Assembly: GCF_000150275.1 (NCBI RefSeq)
Contig: NW_002060944.1
Coordinates: 7,182,756-7,246,755 of the forward strand
Length of the DNA: 64,000 bases
Reading direction: 5' to 3'
Source: Trichoplax adhaerens
Taxonomy: Eukaryota; Placozoa; Uniplacotomia; Trichoplacea; Trichoplacidae
Part shown: in pieces, positions 26,396 through 39,039 of the stretch
Layout of the letters: every line of letters starts with the position of its first letter
How positions within the stretch are numbered: position 1 is the stretch's first letter
Translations under genes and position numbers: made by a program
Notes under the pieces: model-generated
Told to the model about the DNA's origin: nothing
Seen by the model: only the letters and a program-made list of their open reading frames with translations
Database searches by the model: none

Positions 26396-29195
26396 TTGAG
26401 TAGGACTACTGAGTGGAGAAACCACCTTGGGCTGCTGCCAGTAGTAGACAACCTCATACAAGTATCCTGCACATCGAGCTCAAGATGGACGACTCAATAT
26501 TTATTATTCAGTAGAACTGCTGAAATTCTGTAGAACATAACTAGCACTGGCCAAAACCATACATCCATAGACTTGTAGAAATGTCCTACAAGTCCATGAT
26601 TCAATGCAGTTTCATGATGCCAAATGAAAGGACTGAATCATACGTCGAGATTACTCCATTCATTACTGGTGGACTACTGAGTTCAGTAGGCCATGACCAT
26701 CATGTCATGGGCTTGCAGAAATTGCCTGCATGTCCATGATATAGTAAAGTAGAGAACAGTGTATACTGTACTTCATGCTGCTTCAAGAAGTTGAAACTAC
26801 TCTACTCAGTGTTGTAATACCAGAAAATTCTCTTATCGCAAGTCAAGACTAAATAATACTTAACTTGCAATTACTTCCGTAATTGACAAAGTTACAGATA
26901 CTATTAGAACTATCAATCAAGTAGTTATTATTATTATTATTGAATGGATAATGTTCTGATTATGAAAAATTATTATTTATTTTTACCAATTCTCTGATCA
27001 TGACATTCACTATTGCACTTAACATTAGCCTTAAAGCATTTGCATCGGTTAATAATACAAGATGCATGGCATTTCGCGAATTGACTGGATTTCGTACTTG
27101 GACGGTAACAACAGTGTACTGGTTTCAGTCACTGTTGTTCAGTAGCTAATGTAACTGTACTGTTAATCTTGTTGTACACTGCAACACATTGTAGAACTAC
27201 ATGGCTATACAGTAGAACTTAATGGTATTACATAAACTGCAATATGCACGGACAATATTGTTTGTGCAAGGCCTCACTGACTGGTGCAATCAATGGACTG
27301 AATATTCCCGAAAAGAAATCACTTATCCGCAATCAATCCCATACTGAGCTACCAAAACGATTCAGGATAATGCAATGTGGTGTACTACAGTTTGATACTG
27401 AACAGTGAAAACTGCTGTTAGCTTGTCATTTCAAGCTTTAACTCGAATGTGTGTATCACTACTCTGCAATCTTCGTTTGTAGAGGTCTGGTGTGGATATC
27501 CTAAAAGTAAAACTACTTCAATGCTTATCATTTTGCCCCATCTCTCAATTAAACTATTAAATATTTGCTGTTTTCTGATTGTAGTCCATGACGAAGCCTA
27601 TTCTCGAGCATTACTGCCGAGTTGCTCTAAAATACTAGTATAAAGCCAAATTGCAGGTAGTATTTATGATACGACGAATGAACAAAGCAATTTTGAAAAG
27701 TCAATTATTGAACACTACTGTCTAATAGCTCTAAAACAGTATCATAGCTAAAACTGGCGGCATTATCAAATGATAATATATGCGACGAGTAAATACTCTA
27801 CAACAGTTTTCCTTTAAGAAACATCAATTGTCGGCTTACATCCAACGGTTCAACTGTCTCCTGCTGTCACGCAAATTACTTCAATTAGCAAAAATGATAT
27901 ATTAATAGTATTCTCCAAGGCATGTTTTTATCATTGTCAATTTATACAAATCCGGATTATAGATTGCACTATACAGTACTCACATATTACAAAACATGTT
28001 ATCATTATTTAGTAATTAGTTCTGGCTTACAATATTTGAATACATGGCCAGAATAAGAATAGGCAGTGATGAATAACAGATAAATAATGCTTAATCATTA
28101 ACTTAATTTTCTATCCAATTTTAATCAATAATATAGCATATTTATCAAAAACATGACAACTATTACCATCAAGATGAGATACTTGAAACTACACAACAAT
28201 CAAAACAAGATGGTACTGTTCTCGGTATCTTGCTAATAAAGCAGCACTTACGATTACTAAACATAACAAAAACCGCCCTTTCCATTTCAACACAGTAATA
28301 AAAGTCTAAATAATATGAACTGACAGTGAATAAAAAAAGTTTTATCCGGTTCAATACTTTTTTGTCAAGCACAGACTACTAGAGATAAGACCAATTACTA
28401 TGCAAATCAACATTTATATAGTCAATTGTATCTTTTAAACTTGACTACTAAAATAAATCACATGTTCGACTGGACTCACGAGAGAATAACAAATAATCTC
28501 AAGTCTCCATCATACCCTTCAACTTTTAAACTGTAAATGTTATAGCTAATTTAGAATCTAATACTTTATGCTACCTTACACTAAATACAATGATACTCTA
28601 CAATAATAGCATTTACTTTATTACTCCGTCATATATTAACAAGGAACAAAATCCTTTACTGCATTACTACATAATGGTATCGCCATCTATCGAAATATTT
28701 AGATACAAGCGTAGAAAGTTTAACGTAAATGATATTAGATATAAATTCTAAGCAAAGTACCTAATGACAGAATCACTATTAGAAATAATGCAGTGCGTAG
28801 ATCATTTAAATAGTATATATTAATATAATATACACTTACATCTAAACAGCCAGTATACTATCTGGCCTATACTACTGCATTAACTTTATTCAACAATATA
28901 ATTACTAAACAATTTTAAAACTACATAAACATAAAATTATTAAAATTTTAGAAAGCAACTGTTTCAATCAAACTGGCTATATCATTTCGAATTTTTCCAG
29001 TAACAGTAAAGAGAATATCAAATAATTCAGAATGATTGAATACTTAAAATCAGGTAAGGAAAGTTGTCCATCCACATCAATAGCAAGGCTTGTTATCGGT
29101 ACACGGCGTAATTTTTAATAAGAGTGAGTGATCATATTTAACAGACACATATTACATAAAAAATGCTCGATTGATCTTACTACGTTTGAAGAGTT

Positions 29196-31635
29196 TTAAT
29201 TGCCACGCTGTGCGTAATCATGGTCCGTAACTAGCTTGCAATGCATTGGATATCCTACGCAATTAAAAAAATTACATTGTCATTTTATTATAGAGTGTAT
29301 TGTATCGATAAGAAGATATCTTAATTTCTGTTATATTTCTATAATAGAAAACGCTAATTTGCATTAATTAGAAATTCATGGGGTTAAACACGTATTAAAT
29401 ACCGTCTAAGCTCCGGTTATGATAACTGGAAACAGCCTTAATAGCATCGCTTTCATTGACATAGACAACTTCGGCAATACCATTAGTATTGAGTCTAGCA
29501 GATCGTAATCTACCAATAGCTCCAAATAATTCCTAAGTTTGCATATAATTAATCAGACAGTGTGAATAGCAAGTAGTTTATGTGCTAACGAACAACATTC
29601 CATGCTTTCAATCAAGCTAGCGCATGATGTAGTCTGCTGAATAATCATACTATTCATAGTATGATCGAGCATTATCATAATGTGCTTACTAATACTGCAG
29701 GTAACGCAAATTAACAACATACCTTAATATCATCTTCGGTGACGGTATAATATAGATTGCTAACAACCACCACATGTTCTACGGGTTTTTTCGGCGTTTG
29801 CTATAAATTATGCGCAAATGTTGAAGCTATTGTTAATCCCATCATAAAAACTACATTTACATGAGACGCTAACGAAATAATATAACAAGTAGATCGTACC
29901 TCCGGTAAATCGTTAAATATTGTAACTTTAAGCGATGCCGGCGATATCAAGCTACTTTTGTCAACCTTAGCACTCTTTGAAGTAATAGCTTTGCTACTAT
30001 TTATGGTACCACTACTACCAAAGATTGTCTTGTTAGGTACTCTATCTTTTATAATATTCTTAGTACTAGCGCTTGTGGTAGAGGAATTAAACTAGTGCAA
30101 GTAAAATTCAGATATTAGCTGACATCAATTTTCATTAATAATATATCATTAAGTATTCACAAAAACAAGAAATAATTTTTAATTACTTTAATTGGATTCT
30201 TTGCAGCAGGATTACTTGTTCTTTCATTGCGCAACGTGATGAATAGAGATCCTTCTTTCCGATTACGTTCAGAAGCCTTCTTACGTTTTTCCTCTATAAG
30301 AGAAGATCTTTGACGCTTTCGATCATTGTCTATAGACTAAAAAATTGGTAGTACTTCATTTTAACATCAACTATGTATTGGATTATAGATACAATAAGAT
30401 ATTTACGGAATGTACTGCACTGTCTATTGTCATAAAAGGTAGAGATAGATGATTAATTTTTTGATAATGAACTGCACAATATCAGCTTGAAGATGGCTAA
30501 TGCTGCATGGTTAACAACAATAATATTCATTGCAGTTACTTTTGCTATTCGTATGCATCATTACAGTAGTATCGGGGAAATAATAACTTTATATCTTAAC
30601 GAGCAATTCATTCAGATGGAGAAAATTAAATCAACGTTTGCAGTCATCTTCCTTAGATTCTCATACGTGAAGATTTCATTGACGTCATTTTCATAATATA
30701 ATGCATATTTAGTTTTAGAAATGCTGGAGATATATCATCCAATTTCAGAGTCGTATGCGGGAAAGACTATCTTAAGATATACTCGTACGTATAAAGTCTA
30801 GACTGACAACTAAAGTATTGTATAGTATATTCTATCTGATTGTAAACTAAACGAGTGGCGAATTCATTATTCCTATAACATGCGTACATTTCGACTGAGT
30901 GGATAGCAATGCTTATAAGAAATCATATTAAGCATATAGATTAAAGATAAACTAATGTTAACTTAACTGACGATTGGTATAGCTTTCACTAGTGTGCTAA
31001 GTCTAGCCTGTTAAACTAACTGTAATCTTGTACCAAACCGGTTGATCACAGTGGTTGTCTATTGAAGTACATGCTATTATCCCATATTTAGTTATTTAAT
31101 TTACTTATACAGTACTTCGTACTTGCTTAGACCGTACTGTAGATACTGGTTTAGCTGGAAGAGCTACCACTTTTTATAGACATATTAAGTAATGGAGAGT
31201 GCAGTGTTTACCATATTACTAAATTAAGTCAGTAAAACTTTTGAAGCACATGGAAGGGAAAAAATGATAAGAAAATAAATTTCATACTTGTCTCCTAGCT
31301 CGGCGTAAATTATTACTAGCATCGTAATCCTGCCTTCGAGGTGCCTTCTGTTTCATTCCACCACGGTTGTCTTGAATCATTTGCCTGGCATCGAAGGGAG
31401 CCGAGCGTTGAAACTTGTTCCTTGAATTTTGATTATTAGTACTTCTTTCGTTCGGTCTCGACAGTTTCTGTCTTGCATCGACGATCACTTGATTATTTTT
31501 CCCTCCTTTTGCACGAGATTGCTTGCCAGTACTTTTGACTTGATTTCCTTTCTTTTTGCCATTTTTCGATGATTTCACTTTCTTTTGAGCAATATAATCA
31601 TCAAGGGACATATCAATCGGATCATTTGCAGACAT
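29196..31635 (-). CDS. POLDIP3: POLDIP3/SKAR-like mRNA export and translation adaptor
   Basis: Nuclear RNA-binding protein of the ALY/REF-related class that couples splicing to export and to S6K1-stimulated translation in vertebrates. Exons (minus): 31635-31288, 30336-30187, 30091-29900, 29800-29723, 29532-29403, 29254-29196; 957 nt, 318 aa, shorter than human. An N-terminal UAP56-binding-type motif DMSLDDYI (residues 8-15) and two DAR repeats (DARQKL, DARQMI) characteristic of POLDIP3 precede a Lys/Arg/Ser-rich linker. A C-terminal RRM (about 239-309) has VVVSNLYYTVTEDDI and AEVVYVNESDAIKA. The last exon was found by matching the human LDGQPM stretch (here LDGYPMHC). Reading straight past the donor at 29403 would give a stop two codons later. 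The start is the first true ATG, giving MSANDPID. Confidence 0.9.
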
Positions 31636-32049
31636 GCTTATCAATAACTTCCTTGTTCTACTTTAATTGATCATTTTACGACATCAAAAAGAAAGGACAT
31701 ATTAGCAATGAATTGATGCTTCTTCAAGTATACACATTTTGCTTTTTCACTGTTGAACTAGACTACCATACGCGTACATAGAGTCATTTCATGACTAATT
31801 TACACTTCATTTCAACTCGACCATCTTAGTGTACTGTAGACGTAGCTCGGTAGCTGACTAATTCTTGTGTCTTGCTAAGTTATACTATAACGTTCTCTGA
31901 TACCGTTAAAGTAATCATAATACTTCTACTACGGAGATTGGCAGTAATGACTTTCCTACACATATATCATGTACGGCATTAATCTGTTCCGTAATCAATC
32001 CAAATGATGCATCACAATTACCTAATTTTTAAATTCTGTCTTGTAAAAA

Positions 32050-32301
32050 ATAGCAAACTTTTATCGGCCAAATATTTGCCCTTCAAGGAATCACTTGGTA
32101 TCTTGCAGAATCAATCACTCGGTATAATTGAGTGGAAAATAGCAAAATTTCTTTTATCGGCCAATATCTGCCCTTCAAGGAAGCACTCGGTATCTTGCAG
32201 AATCAATCACTCGGTATAGTTTTGTGGAAAATAGCAAACTTTATCGGCCAATATCTACCCTTCAAGGAATCAAGAAGTATCTTGCAGAATCAATCACTCG
32301 T
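32050..32301. repeat. ~90-bp tandem array, three copies
   Basis: Units begin TAGCAAA..TTTATCGGCC at 32051, 32140 and 32232 and contain CCCTTCAAGGAA and CTTGCAGAATCAATCACTCG. Small indels between units (period 89-92 bp) mean it is moderately diverged. Confidence 0.95.
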
Positions 32302-32707
32302 AGTTGAGATGGTCGAAGAGGGTTTGCTGTATTTTATGATTGGCTTCAGTACGGTACCAACGGAACATCATACAGTACTGTACCCAATGTGCTACGTACA
32401 GTACAAACACTGTACTAAGGCAGTCGGGGTACTGTAGCTGGACGGGACAGTAGGCTACATTCAGGGGCTAGTGAGAGAGCGAGTAATCCCTGCTATAGTA
32501 GGACAACTTCCAGATTGTCATGAAAAATTACTAAAATTCTACTATGCTAAGTGCGGCGGTATACGGTAGAGTTGTCAGCTAGGATCTAGTCATTTGCAAA
32601 AATTTCCAAATTATGAAATAGACTGAATCAAGGCTGCCTGAAGTACAGCAGTACTGCATAAAACTGGCTCAAATACATCAAGAGTAATGGATAGGGGCTA
32701 CTGAAAT

Positions 32708-32986
32708 ACTGCCCAAAGTACAGTATTAAAAATGTCCTTGGCTAATAGGCATAACTTGAAATACTGCTAAAATTAAGCAAACTTTTTACCTTAGCTTGCT
32801 CTTTACCATAGGTAACAGATACAGTACAGTAATAAATCGTTAGGTAGTACTGCCCAAAGTACAGTATTAAACATGTCCATGACTAATAGGCATAACTTGA
32901 AATACTGCTAAAATTTAAGCAAACTTTACCTTAGCTTGCTCTTTACCATAGGTAACAGATACAGTACAGCAATAAATCGTTAGGTA
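32708..32986. repeat. 141-bp tandem duplication
   Basis: Copies start ACTGCCCAAAGTACAGTATT at 32708 and 32849 and are nearly identical up to the ATAAATCGTTAGGTAG end. Located in the EIF3D 3' region. Confidence 0.95.
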
Positions 32987-33270
32987 GGACGCAAGTACTA
33001 GACTCATATAACTGTAGTTTATGCAGTAAAATGCAATTATTAATATCGGAAATTACTCTTTCCCGAACGCTGATATTCCGATTTATTAGTCAATTATAAT
33101 TTCTATTACAACAATTATGGGCTATAAGTCCACCCGCAGAACATAATCTGTTACAGTAATTAACACATATAGTGAAAAAAATTGCAGCATTTCCAATTTC
33201 CCATGAATATTCACACCCATAAAAAACAATTGCAAGAAATAGCTTCAAGAAGAACAGCTAGAAGCAAATT

Positions 33271-36200
33271 TTATTTCTTTTCACCATCATCATCATCATC
33301 GTCCTCTTCGTCATCGTCATCTTTGTCCAATAAAATAATGAAACCGTAAACCGAGAGTAACAATTAGAAATTTAGTTATACCCTAAAAACTTACCTTCAT
33401 TTTCGGAATAATCATCACCATCTTCATCTTCGAAGGTGTTTTCAGGCACAGAATATAAACGAATCATAGGCTAACCAAATTGATGTTACAATAAGTTAAT
33501 CGTAGCATAGACCTCAAATAGGAATTTCGATACAATCATAACATTAAATGACTCGTTACCTTATTCGGATCTTTCAAAATAACATATTTGCCTTCACTGT
33601 ATGACATCAAAGTATCAATAATTACTCGAAGGATACCCCAAGCATTGTCCATTTGTAAATTTATTTGCGACGCAAATTCTACAGATGAATATTGTTGTGT
33701 TCCAAGAACTACATGTTTTGAGGTACTGGCTGGATTGACACGAGAAACGTAACTAGGAAAAGAAATAGGATAATCTTTTAATCGCACTGAACTCTCAGTC
33801 ACTACCTACTCAATCAGGATCAATTCCCTTGTGCATAACATACCCAAATTTAAGAATTTGTGATCCAGCTAGTATTGCGCTAGCAGTCCATTTGGTTAGC
33901 TTATAGCTATTATTCTTAAGTTCTGCCGCAAGAACTGCACCTCGTTGAGTATCTAACTTTTTACGCCAATCTATCTTACTGAACTGTAAAAATAGAATTA
34001 TCTTCGTTTAGACATAATCCGGCAATGGATATGAAAACATTCTGCTTTTATTACTTGTGGATCGTATTCATTTAAAGCTTTAATATTCATAAATGTTGGC
34101 TCGCTGCTAGCAGTAACCCATACAGCGTCATGCTCGCATCTGACTATCAATTCGATAGCAGCTGCATCATCTTTCTTTAATACCCATTTACGATACCTAT
34201 CATATTTACAGGAAGAATTATTTTTAAATGCACAAGGAAGACCTCATTACAACGAAAGAAAGTACCTATAGCCAACGGAAGCAACATCGCTGTCCTCTTC
34301 CTCTTGCACAAATGGGTTAGGCTTATCAAATTCAAATCGCTCCCCCTAAATGAAATTAGCTCCAATTTAACGCCGGCAGCTACTACTTTCCATTAAATCA
34401 GAAATTTTACGCACCTTCTTAAGAACTTGTTGTGAGAAATGTTGATTAATTATTGTTGCCTCAAGTGCTAGACTTTGTGCAGAGTTTATTCCGTCTTCAT
34501 CATCTGGAGGCGGATCGTACGAGGTTTCATTAACAGTTAACAAGTCTATTTTAAGATAATAAAATCAGAATAATAGTGTCTATTTTAAATGGGGTCGGCG
34601 TCAATTGTAATCCTTGTAATATAATAATTGTTAGCCTAAGAAAAATGCTAAGAACAATTACTAACCAAACCCCGAATCATCGCGCTTGTCAAGGAAAAGT
34701 TTATCACGTACGCGCTAAGTAATAAAAGTAAAAATGTCTCACAATAAAAACCAGATATCACTGCTACTAAATATTAGTGTTACAAGTTTTCATACATGAG
34801 CAACGATATCCCAGGGGTAGACGGATCTCGAGCAAGTCATCAAGGTCGCAATTATAGCATCCGTAGCAAAAACATTCCCTTTCGAAGTTAGCTAAACGTG
34901 AATATAGGACAAAATTATAAAATTTATGAGAATCAAGAAGGTGCATAAGAGATTGTATCCATTTGGCTTTGTACTCAGATATCTCCCGTAGCCACAGCGA
35001 CGGAATTGATAATTTACGATAAACGTATAGCGGTTAATTCGTATCTACGACTAACCTTGCGAATAATTGGATCATCCGTTGTAGTTACTTTATGAAAAGT
35101 TCGATTGACTGGTAACAAGGGCTTTTCGTTTCTTACATTTACTCGATCGTAAGACTTGTCATAGTATTCCATAGAACCGCAACAGTAACTTAAATAGAAG
35201 AATAGCACCAACAATTGGATTAGTTTAGAATAGGAATATTAATTACCTATACAATATTATTATGTTAAAATTAGTATCAGCTCATAACGGTCTGCTGTCG
35301 TGTAAACACACTATCCTTACAGGTCTTCCGGTTGGCCAACGTCGGGTAAATTGAGCTTACTCAACTGAGCGAATGATATTTCGTCAAATTCTTTCCAGTT
35401 ATAAAGTACTTCTACGGAAGCTGTGCGATGTTTAGCTTGCGGTTGCTGTTGGATTTTGAGTAGATAACTTAATAACGTAGTACTGTTAACAATTTCCTAG
35501 TGCTAAATTCACAAATAGTCCACTAACTTGGTGGTGGCCGCGGCCGTATGAATAATAGTGTTTTTGTTTCTTGCGTTGACGATTGTCCCTAAGCAAAGAA
35601 AATTGAAGATTAATAATCGTTAGGGGCCTTCACATGGAAATTGGTACGTGACAACTCTACAAATTAATCGTTTCTTTATGCATGCAATTTTATTGGAAAA
35701 TGGTCTCACAAGTGTAGGATGTAAACGTACTAAGTGAGCTGATGTTTTGAAAAGGAAACTGTATTTAACGAAATTACAGTATTCATTACCTGTCACGATT
35801 GCCATGAGTGTTGTAGACCTGCCGACGATTGTATCGCTAATTGACGTGAGTAATAAAAGTGCAAAGAGTTTGATAGTTATTAATATAAAAAGATTTTTAA
35901 GTCATTTTACTGTGTGTCTATCATTCTATACAAATATTGACGGACGTGTACGGATGCAATAAAATACAGTACTATAAATTGGTAGATAAATAGAAATTTG
36001 ATTTTCATTGCAAGTCAATCGATTATTATACCTGTCTATTGTACATATACCGGCGATGTCCATGCTTGTCCTTCCTAGTATTTGTATCAACTAATTTGAA
36101 GGTATCATCTTGATCATGGTAGTAGCTATACGCAGAGCCTCCAGCTCCAAAGTGTGCCGCATATTTATCTAAATTTTAAAAGCAGGTGAAGATAAATTGG

Positions 36201-37404
36201 ATCGATTTCTCATCAATACGCCTATATGTATTGTAATGCCTTCAATTTTATCTATTTTCTGCAGTATCAAATCAATGGAATATATTGCCTGACGTGAAGA
36301 TGAGGCACTGATACTATATAAGTTTATATTTCTTTTTTTTACCTTTCGTTTTCTTATCTTGAGAGGTACCTACAGCATTCCAATCTGCTATCTATTTGTG
36401 AAAATGTATAATTACATTACTGCCTTCATCAAGATGCTATTCATTCTATCTTTAACACTTTGATATTTTTATCATTTACGGTCCAATATCATAAGATTTT
36501 ATGAACTACTGTACCACTGTACGGGTATTACAAGGTTGAGTGAGGATCAGTTAGTTCATCTCGTGACAAGTGAATGAAATGTCATGCACATGGTTTGCTA
36601 TTTTCTCGTATGATTATTTACACCAAGTTCGTAAAAGGTGTCGTGGCAAAACCGAGTTGGAAATTCGACTGGCTACGGGGTGAAACGATTACAACACTAC
36701 TAATACATTTTGTCGAAGCAATCCAATCACTTTCCTTTCTATGTATTATAATTCATTAATCCAGGGAATTGTCACTACGTCTTCTATCTACATCGATGTA
36801 TTTGTGAATATCAACAAGTACAATTCCAATCTTCAAAGCAGTAATATATAAGCAAGAGTCCCATCGATACATGAGTATTCTACTGCACTAGATTAATCGC
36901 TACCTTGCAGTGAGGTATGTCATGATATCGAGGACATTGTTATTAGCCCTCGACCGCGACTTTCAAGTTGAGTAATAGAGTAAAATAGTTTTTAAAGTGT
37001 GCCTGTAGTCCAATCTATTGGATTGTCTCTTTGGATATCGATTACTTTACATGTTGTAGAATAGAAATAGTTTCATTTTTTCTTGACTGTTGATATCCAT
37101 GGACACTCTCCACAGTACTCTCCTAGTATATCGTGATTTATAGCACGCCAGGCACGCATAGGACATTGATATTCATGTCGCGCCAGTCTGCTAAGATCTA
37201 CGCTACTCAAGTATCGAAAGCGTACTACCATTGACATTGTAAAGCGGTAGCGTAAACTATTCTTATTTGTTCACTTACCTTTCCAAGTCGATCGCTCTTA
37301 GCAAAAGGCTGGTAAGGAATTTCTTGGAACTCATTTGGAACACTGTAAGGCCCCCAGCCATTGGGGTTGTCAGGAATTTCTGGTGGAATAAATCGAGCAG
37401 CCAT
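33271..37404 (-). CDS. EIF3D: Eukaryotic translation initiation factor 3 subunit D
   Basis: Peripheral eIF3 subunit with a cap-binding fold, used in cap-dependent initiation. Exons (minus): 37404-37279, 36391-36343, 36168-36051, 35588-35528, 35445-35321, 35188-35056, 34891-34796, 34714-34666, 34545-34415, 34345-34266, 34196-34055, 33983-33844, 33752-33560, 33470-33395, 33320-33271. Total 1569 nt, 522 aa, close to 548 in human. The N-terminus [19 protein letters not shown] keeps the conserved NPxGWGP. Other signatures: [27 protein letters not shown]-like [82 protein letters not shown]. The C-terminus is a short acidic Asp/Glu tail ending GEKK. The linker around [14 protein letters not shown] is poorly conserved. 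Its promoter faces the sphingosine kinase gene. Confidence 0.96.
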
Positions 37405-37459
37405 GTGTCGTCGATTGGTTAAGGCGTTTGCTATCGGCTGTTGCTTTTATACTATACAG

Positions 37460-37515
37460 AATACAAGTACAGTACAGTATAGCAGCTTGGCAGTCCAGTC
37501 AGTACGGTCCAGTAC
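37460..37515. repeat. TACAGTACAGTAT / CGGTCCAGTAC elements, EIF3D 5' flank
   Basis: A TACAGTACAGTA run and a CGGTCCAGTACAC word (from 37505) lie 60-110 bp upstream of the EIF3D start codon. They resemble the pair of words found upstream of SRSF2. Confidence 0.8.
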
Positions 37516-37738
37516 ACTCAGTACAGCACTCTGATGTGTCGTTCTCGCTTTTCTTTCTCGTTGTCGGTGATTGGTGCCTTGCGCTTGGTGCTGCTAGCAG
37601 TGTTCCATTTTGCGTTCCGTTCACCACTTCAGCCACATACAGTAGCCTGTTGTTGTCTATTATCACGAACAGCAGTATGCGCTGTACAATGCAGTCCGCT
37701 GGTGAAGTACTGTAGAACACAGTACTTACCACTGTGAC

Positions 37739-37845
37739 CCGGTACAGTACGTACTGTACAGTACAGTACAGCCCAAAGCAGTGGATATTGTACAGTACAG
37801 TGTTGTACTGTACAGTACACTGTAGCTTTGGAGACAGATACTGTA
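37739..37845. repeat. TACTGTAC/TACAGTAC cluster
   Basis: Runs such as GGTACAGTACGTACTGTACA and GTACTGTACAGTACACTGTA. It is self-complementary over much of its length and immediately precedes the 100-bp array. Confidence 0.9.
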
Positions 37846-37852
37846 CTGAAGG

Positions 37853-38645
37853 TATCGACCAAAGTCATTTCTTAATGAATGTCGTGTCAACTGTCAAGTC
37901 ACCACATACTGTAATTCAGTACCGTAGCAGTGAGTCACTTGTACTGTACTGTCGACCAAAGTCATTCCTTATGAATGTCGTGTCAACTGTCAAGTCACCA
38001 CATACTGTAATTCAGTACCGTAGCAGTGAGTCACTTGTACTGTACTGAAGGTATCGACCAATGTCATTTCTTAATGAATGTCGTGTCAACTACCAAGTCA
38101 CCACATACTGCACTGTAATTCAGTACCGTAGCAGTGAGTCACTTGTACAGTGTACACTGTACAGTACACATAGAAATGACTTTGGTTGACAGTACTGTAC
38201 AATGTACACTGTACATTGTACAATACTGTCAACCAAAGTCATCTCTTACAAATGTCGTGTCAACCGTCAAGTCACCACGTACTGTACTGTAATTCAGTAC
38301 CGTAGCAGTGAGTCACTTGTACAGTACTATACTGTCAACCAAAGTCATCTCTTACGAATGTCGTGTCAACCGTCAAGGCACCACATACTGTACTGTAATT
38401 CAGTACCGTAGCAGTGAGTCACTTGTACTATACTGTCAACCAAAGTCATCTCTTACGAATGTCGTGTCAACCGTCAAGGCACCACATACTGTACTGTAAT
38501 TCAGCACCGTAGCAGTGAGTCACTTGTACTATACTGTCAACCAAAGTCATCTCTTACGAATGTCGTGTCAACCGTCAAGGCACCACATACTGTACTGTAC
38601 TGTACTGTAAGTACTGTAATGCTGTACCGTAGCAGTGAGTCACTC
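37853..38645. repeat. ~100-bp tandem array, about seven copies
   Basis: Units contain ACCAAAGTCATTTCTTA, AATGTCGTGTCAAC, GTCACCACATACTGTAATTC and CCGTAGCAGTGAGTCACTTG. Copies start near 37857, 37963, 38057, 38232, 38339, 38439 and 38540. The right-hand copies (CTCTTACGAATGTCG type) are more alike than the left-hand ones, suggesting local expansion. Confidence 0.95.
38172..38246. repeat. Near-perfect palindrome, ~37-bp arms, 1-nt centre
   Basis: Left arm 38176-38208 and right arm 38210-38242 are reverse complements with a single mismatch around C38209, extending to about 38172-38246 with one more mismatch. The arms carry the GACTTTGGTTGACAGTA end of the adjacent 100-bp unit, so one unit end has been copied in inverted orientation inside the array. 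Confidence 0.95.
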
Positions 38646-39039
38646 GCCATTGCACCACGCACAATATGTTGATATGAAGCTACCCATTGTTCGCTTGACC
38701 TCACGCTCAATCAAACGCGTCTCACCTGCAATTGCAACTCAACTAACCCTTGCAAGATTGAAAGTGAATCCTGAGGCATGAGTTAACCCAACGAACGGAA
38801 AAGATTGAGAAACTGCATTAGATTACTGCAGCTAAGTAGAGTGGATCTCCAAAGTTTATTCAGCTAGCAACGATCGGAAGGGATTATTCCGCTGTTGTCT
38901 ACTGTACAGTCATTGATGATTATCGCAGGAAATCACTGCTGAGTGTGTTGATCGCTTGAACATTTTGCAATTTAATCGTCCATCCCTGCTTGTTGATAGT
39001 ATACTGCCAACTACCTGCTACCTATTGGATGAGATCGTC

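Larger units (their letters stand above)
25871..29195. other. 3.3-kb region with no recognised gene
   Basis: Lies between the MFSD11 start and the POLDIP3 stop, both on the minus strand. The first 600 bp are promoter-like: a TGACGTCA palindrome, a CGGTCCG word and TACTGTAC clusters. From about 26500 to 29190 the sequence is AT-rich with an (ATT) run near 26926. Unsupported open frames occur at 27449-27643 (+) and 28169-28372 (-). The POLDIP3 3' UTR should lie in the right part. Confidence 0.5.
31636..33270. other. Intergenic region between POLDIP3 and EIF3D with repeats
   Basis: No gene recognised. It contains a three-copy ~90-bp array (32050-32301), a two-copy 141-bp array (32708-32986) and a TACAGTACTGTACC cluster near 32371. 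Open frames at 32004-32437 (+) are products of the array. Confidence 0.65.
37405..39039. other. Repeat-rich divergent intergenic region (EIF3D / SPHK)
   Basis: Contains TACTGTAC clusters, a seven-copy ~100-bp array and a long near-perfect palindrome. Predicted open frames at 37428-38499 on both strands are made by these repeats and are not called. The last 350 bp (38690-39039) are single-copy and should hold the sphingosine kinase promoter and 5' UTR. Confidence 0.7.

Noticed and set aside
29395-29402. TAA after LDG-I as the POLDIP3 stop codon
   Set aside because: It lies just after a GT donor; splicing to 29254 restores the conserved LDG-x-PM-x-C stretch and keeps frame.
30487-30696. 69-aa membrane-like open frame in POLDIP3 intron 1
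   Set aside because: Hydrophobic composition is expected from AT-rich DNA and no homologue or splice partner was recognised.
37428-38499. Several open frames on both strands (Tyr/Cys/Val/Ser-rich)
   Set aside because: They are translations of the TACTGTAC clusters and the 100-bp array; frames repeat with the array units and have no family match.
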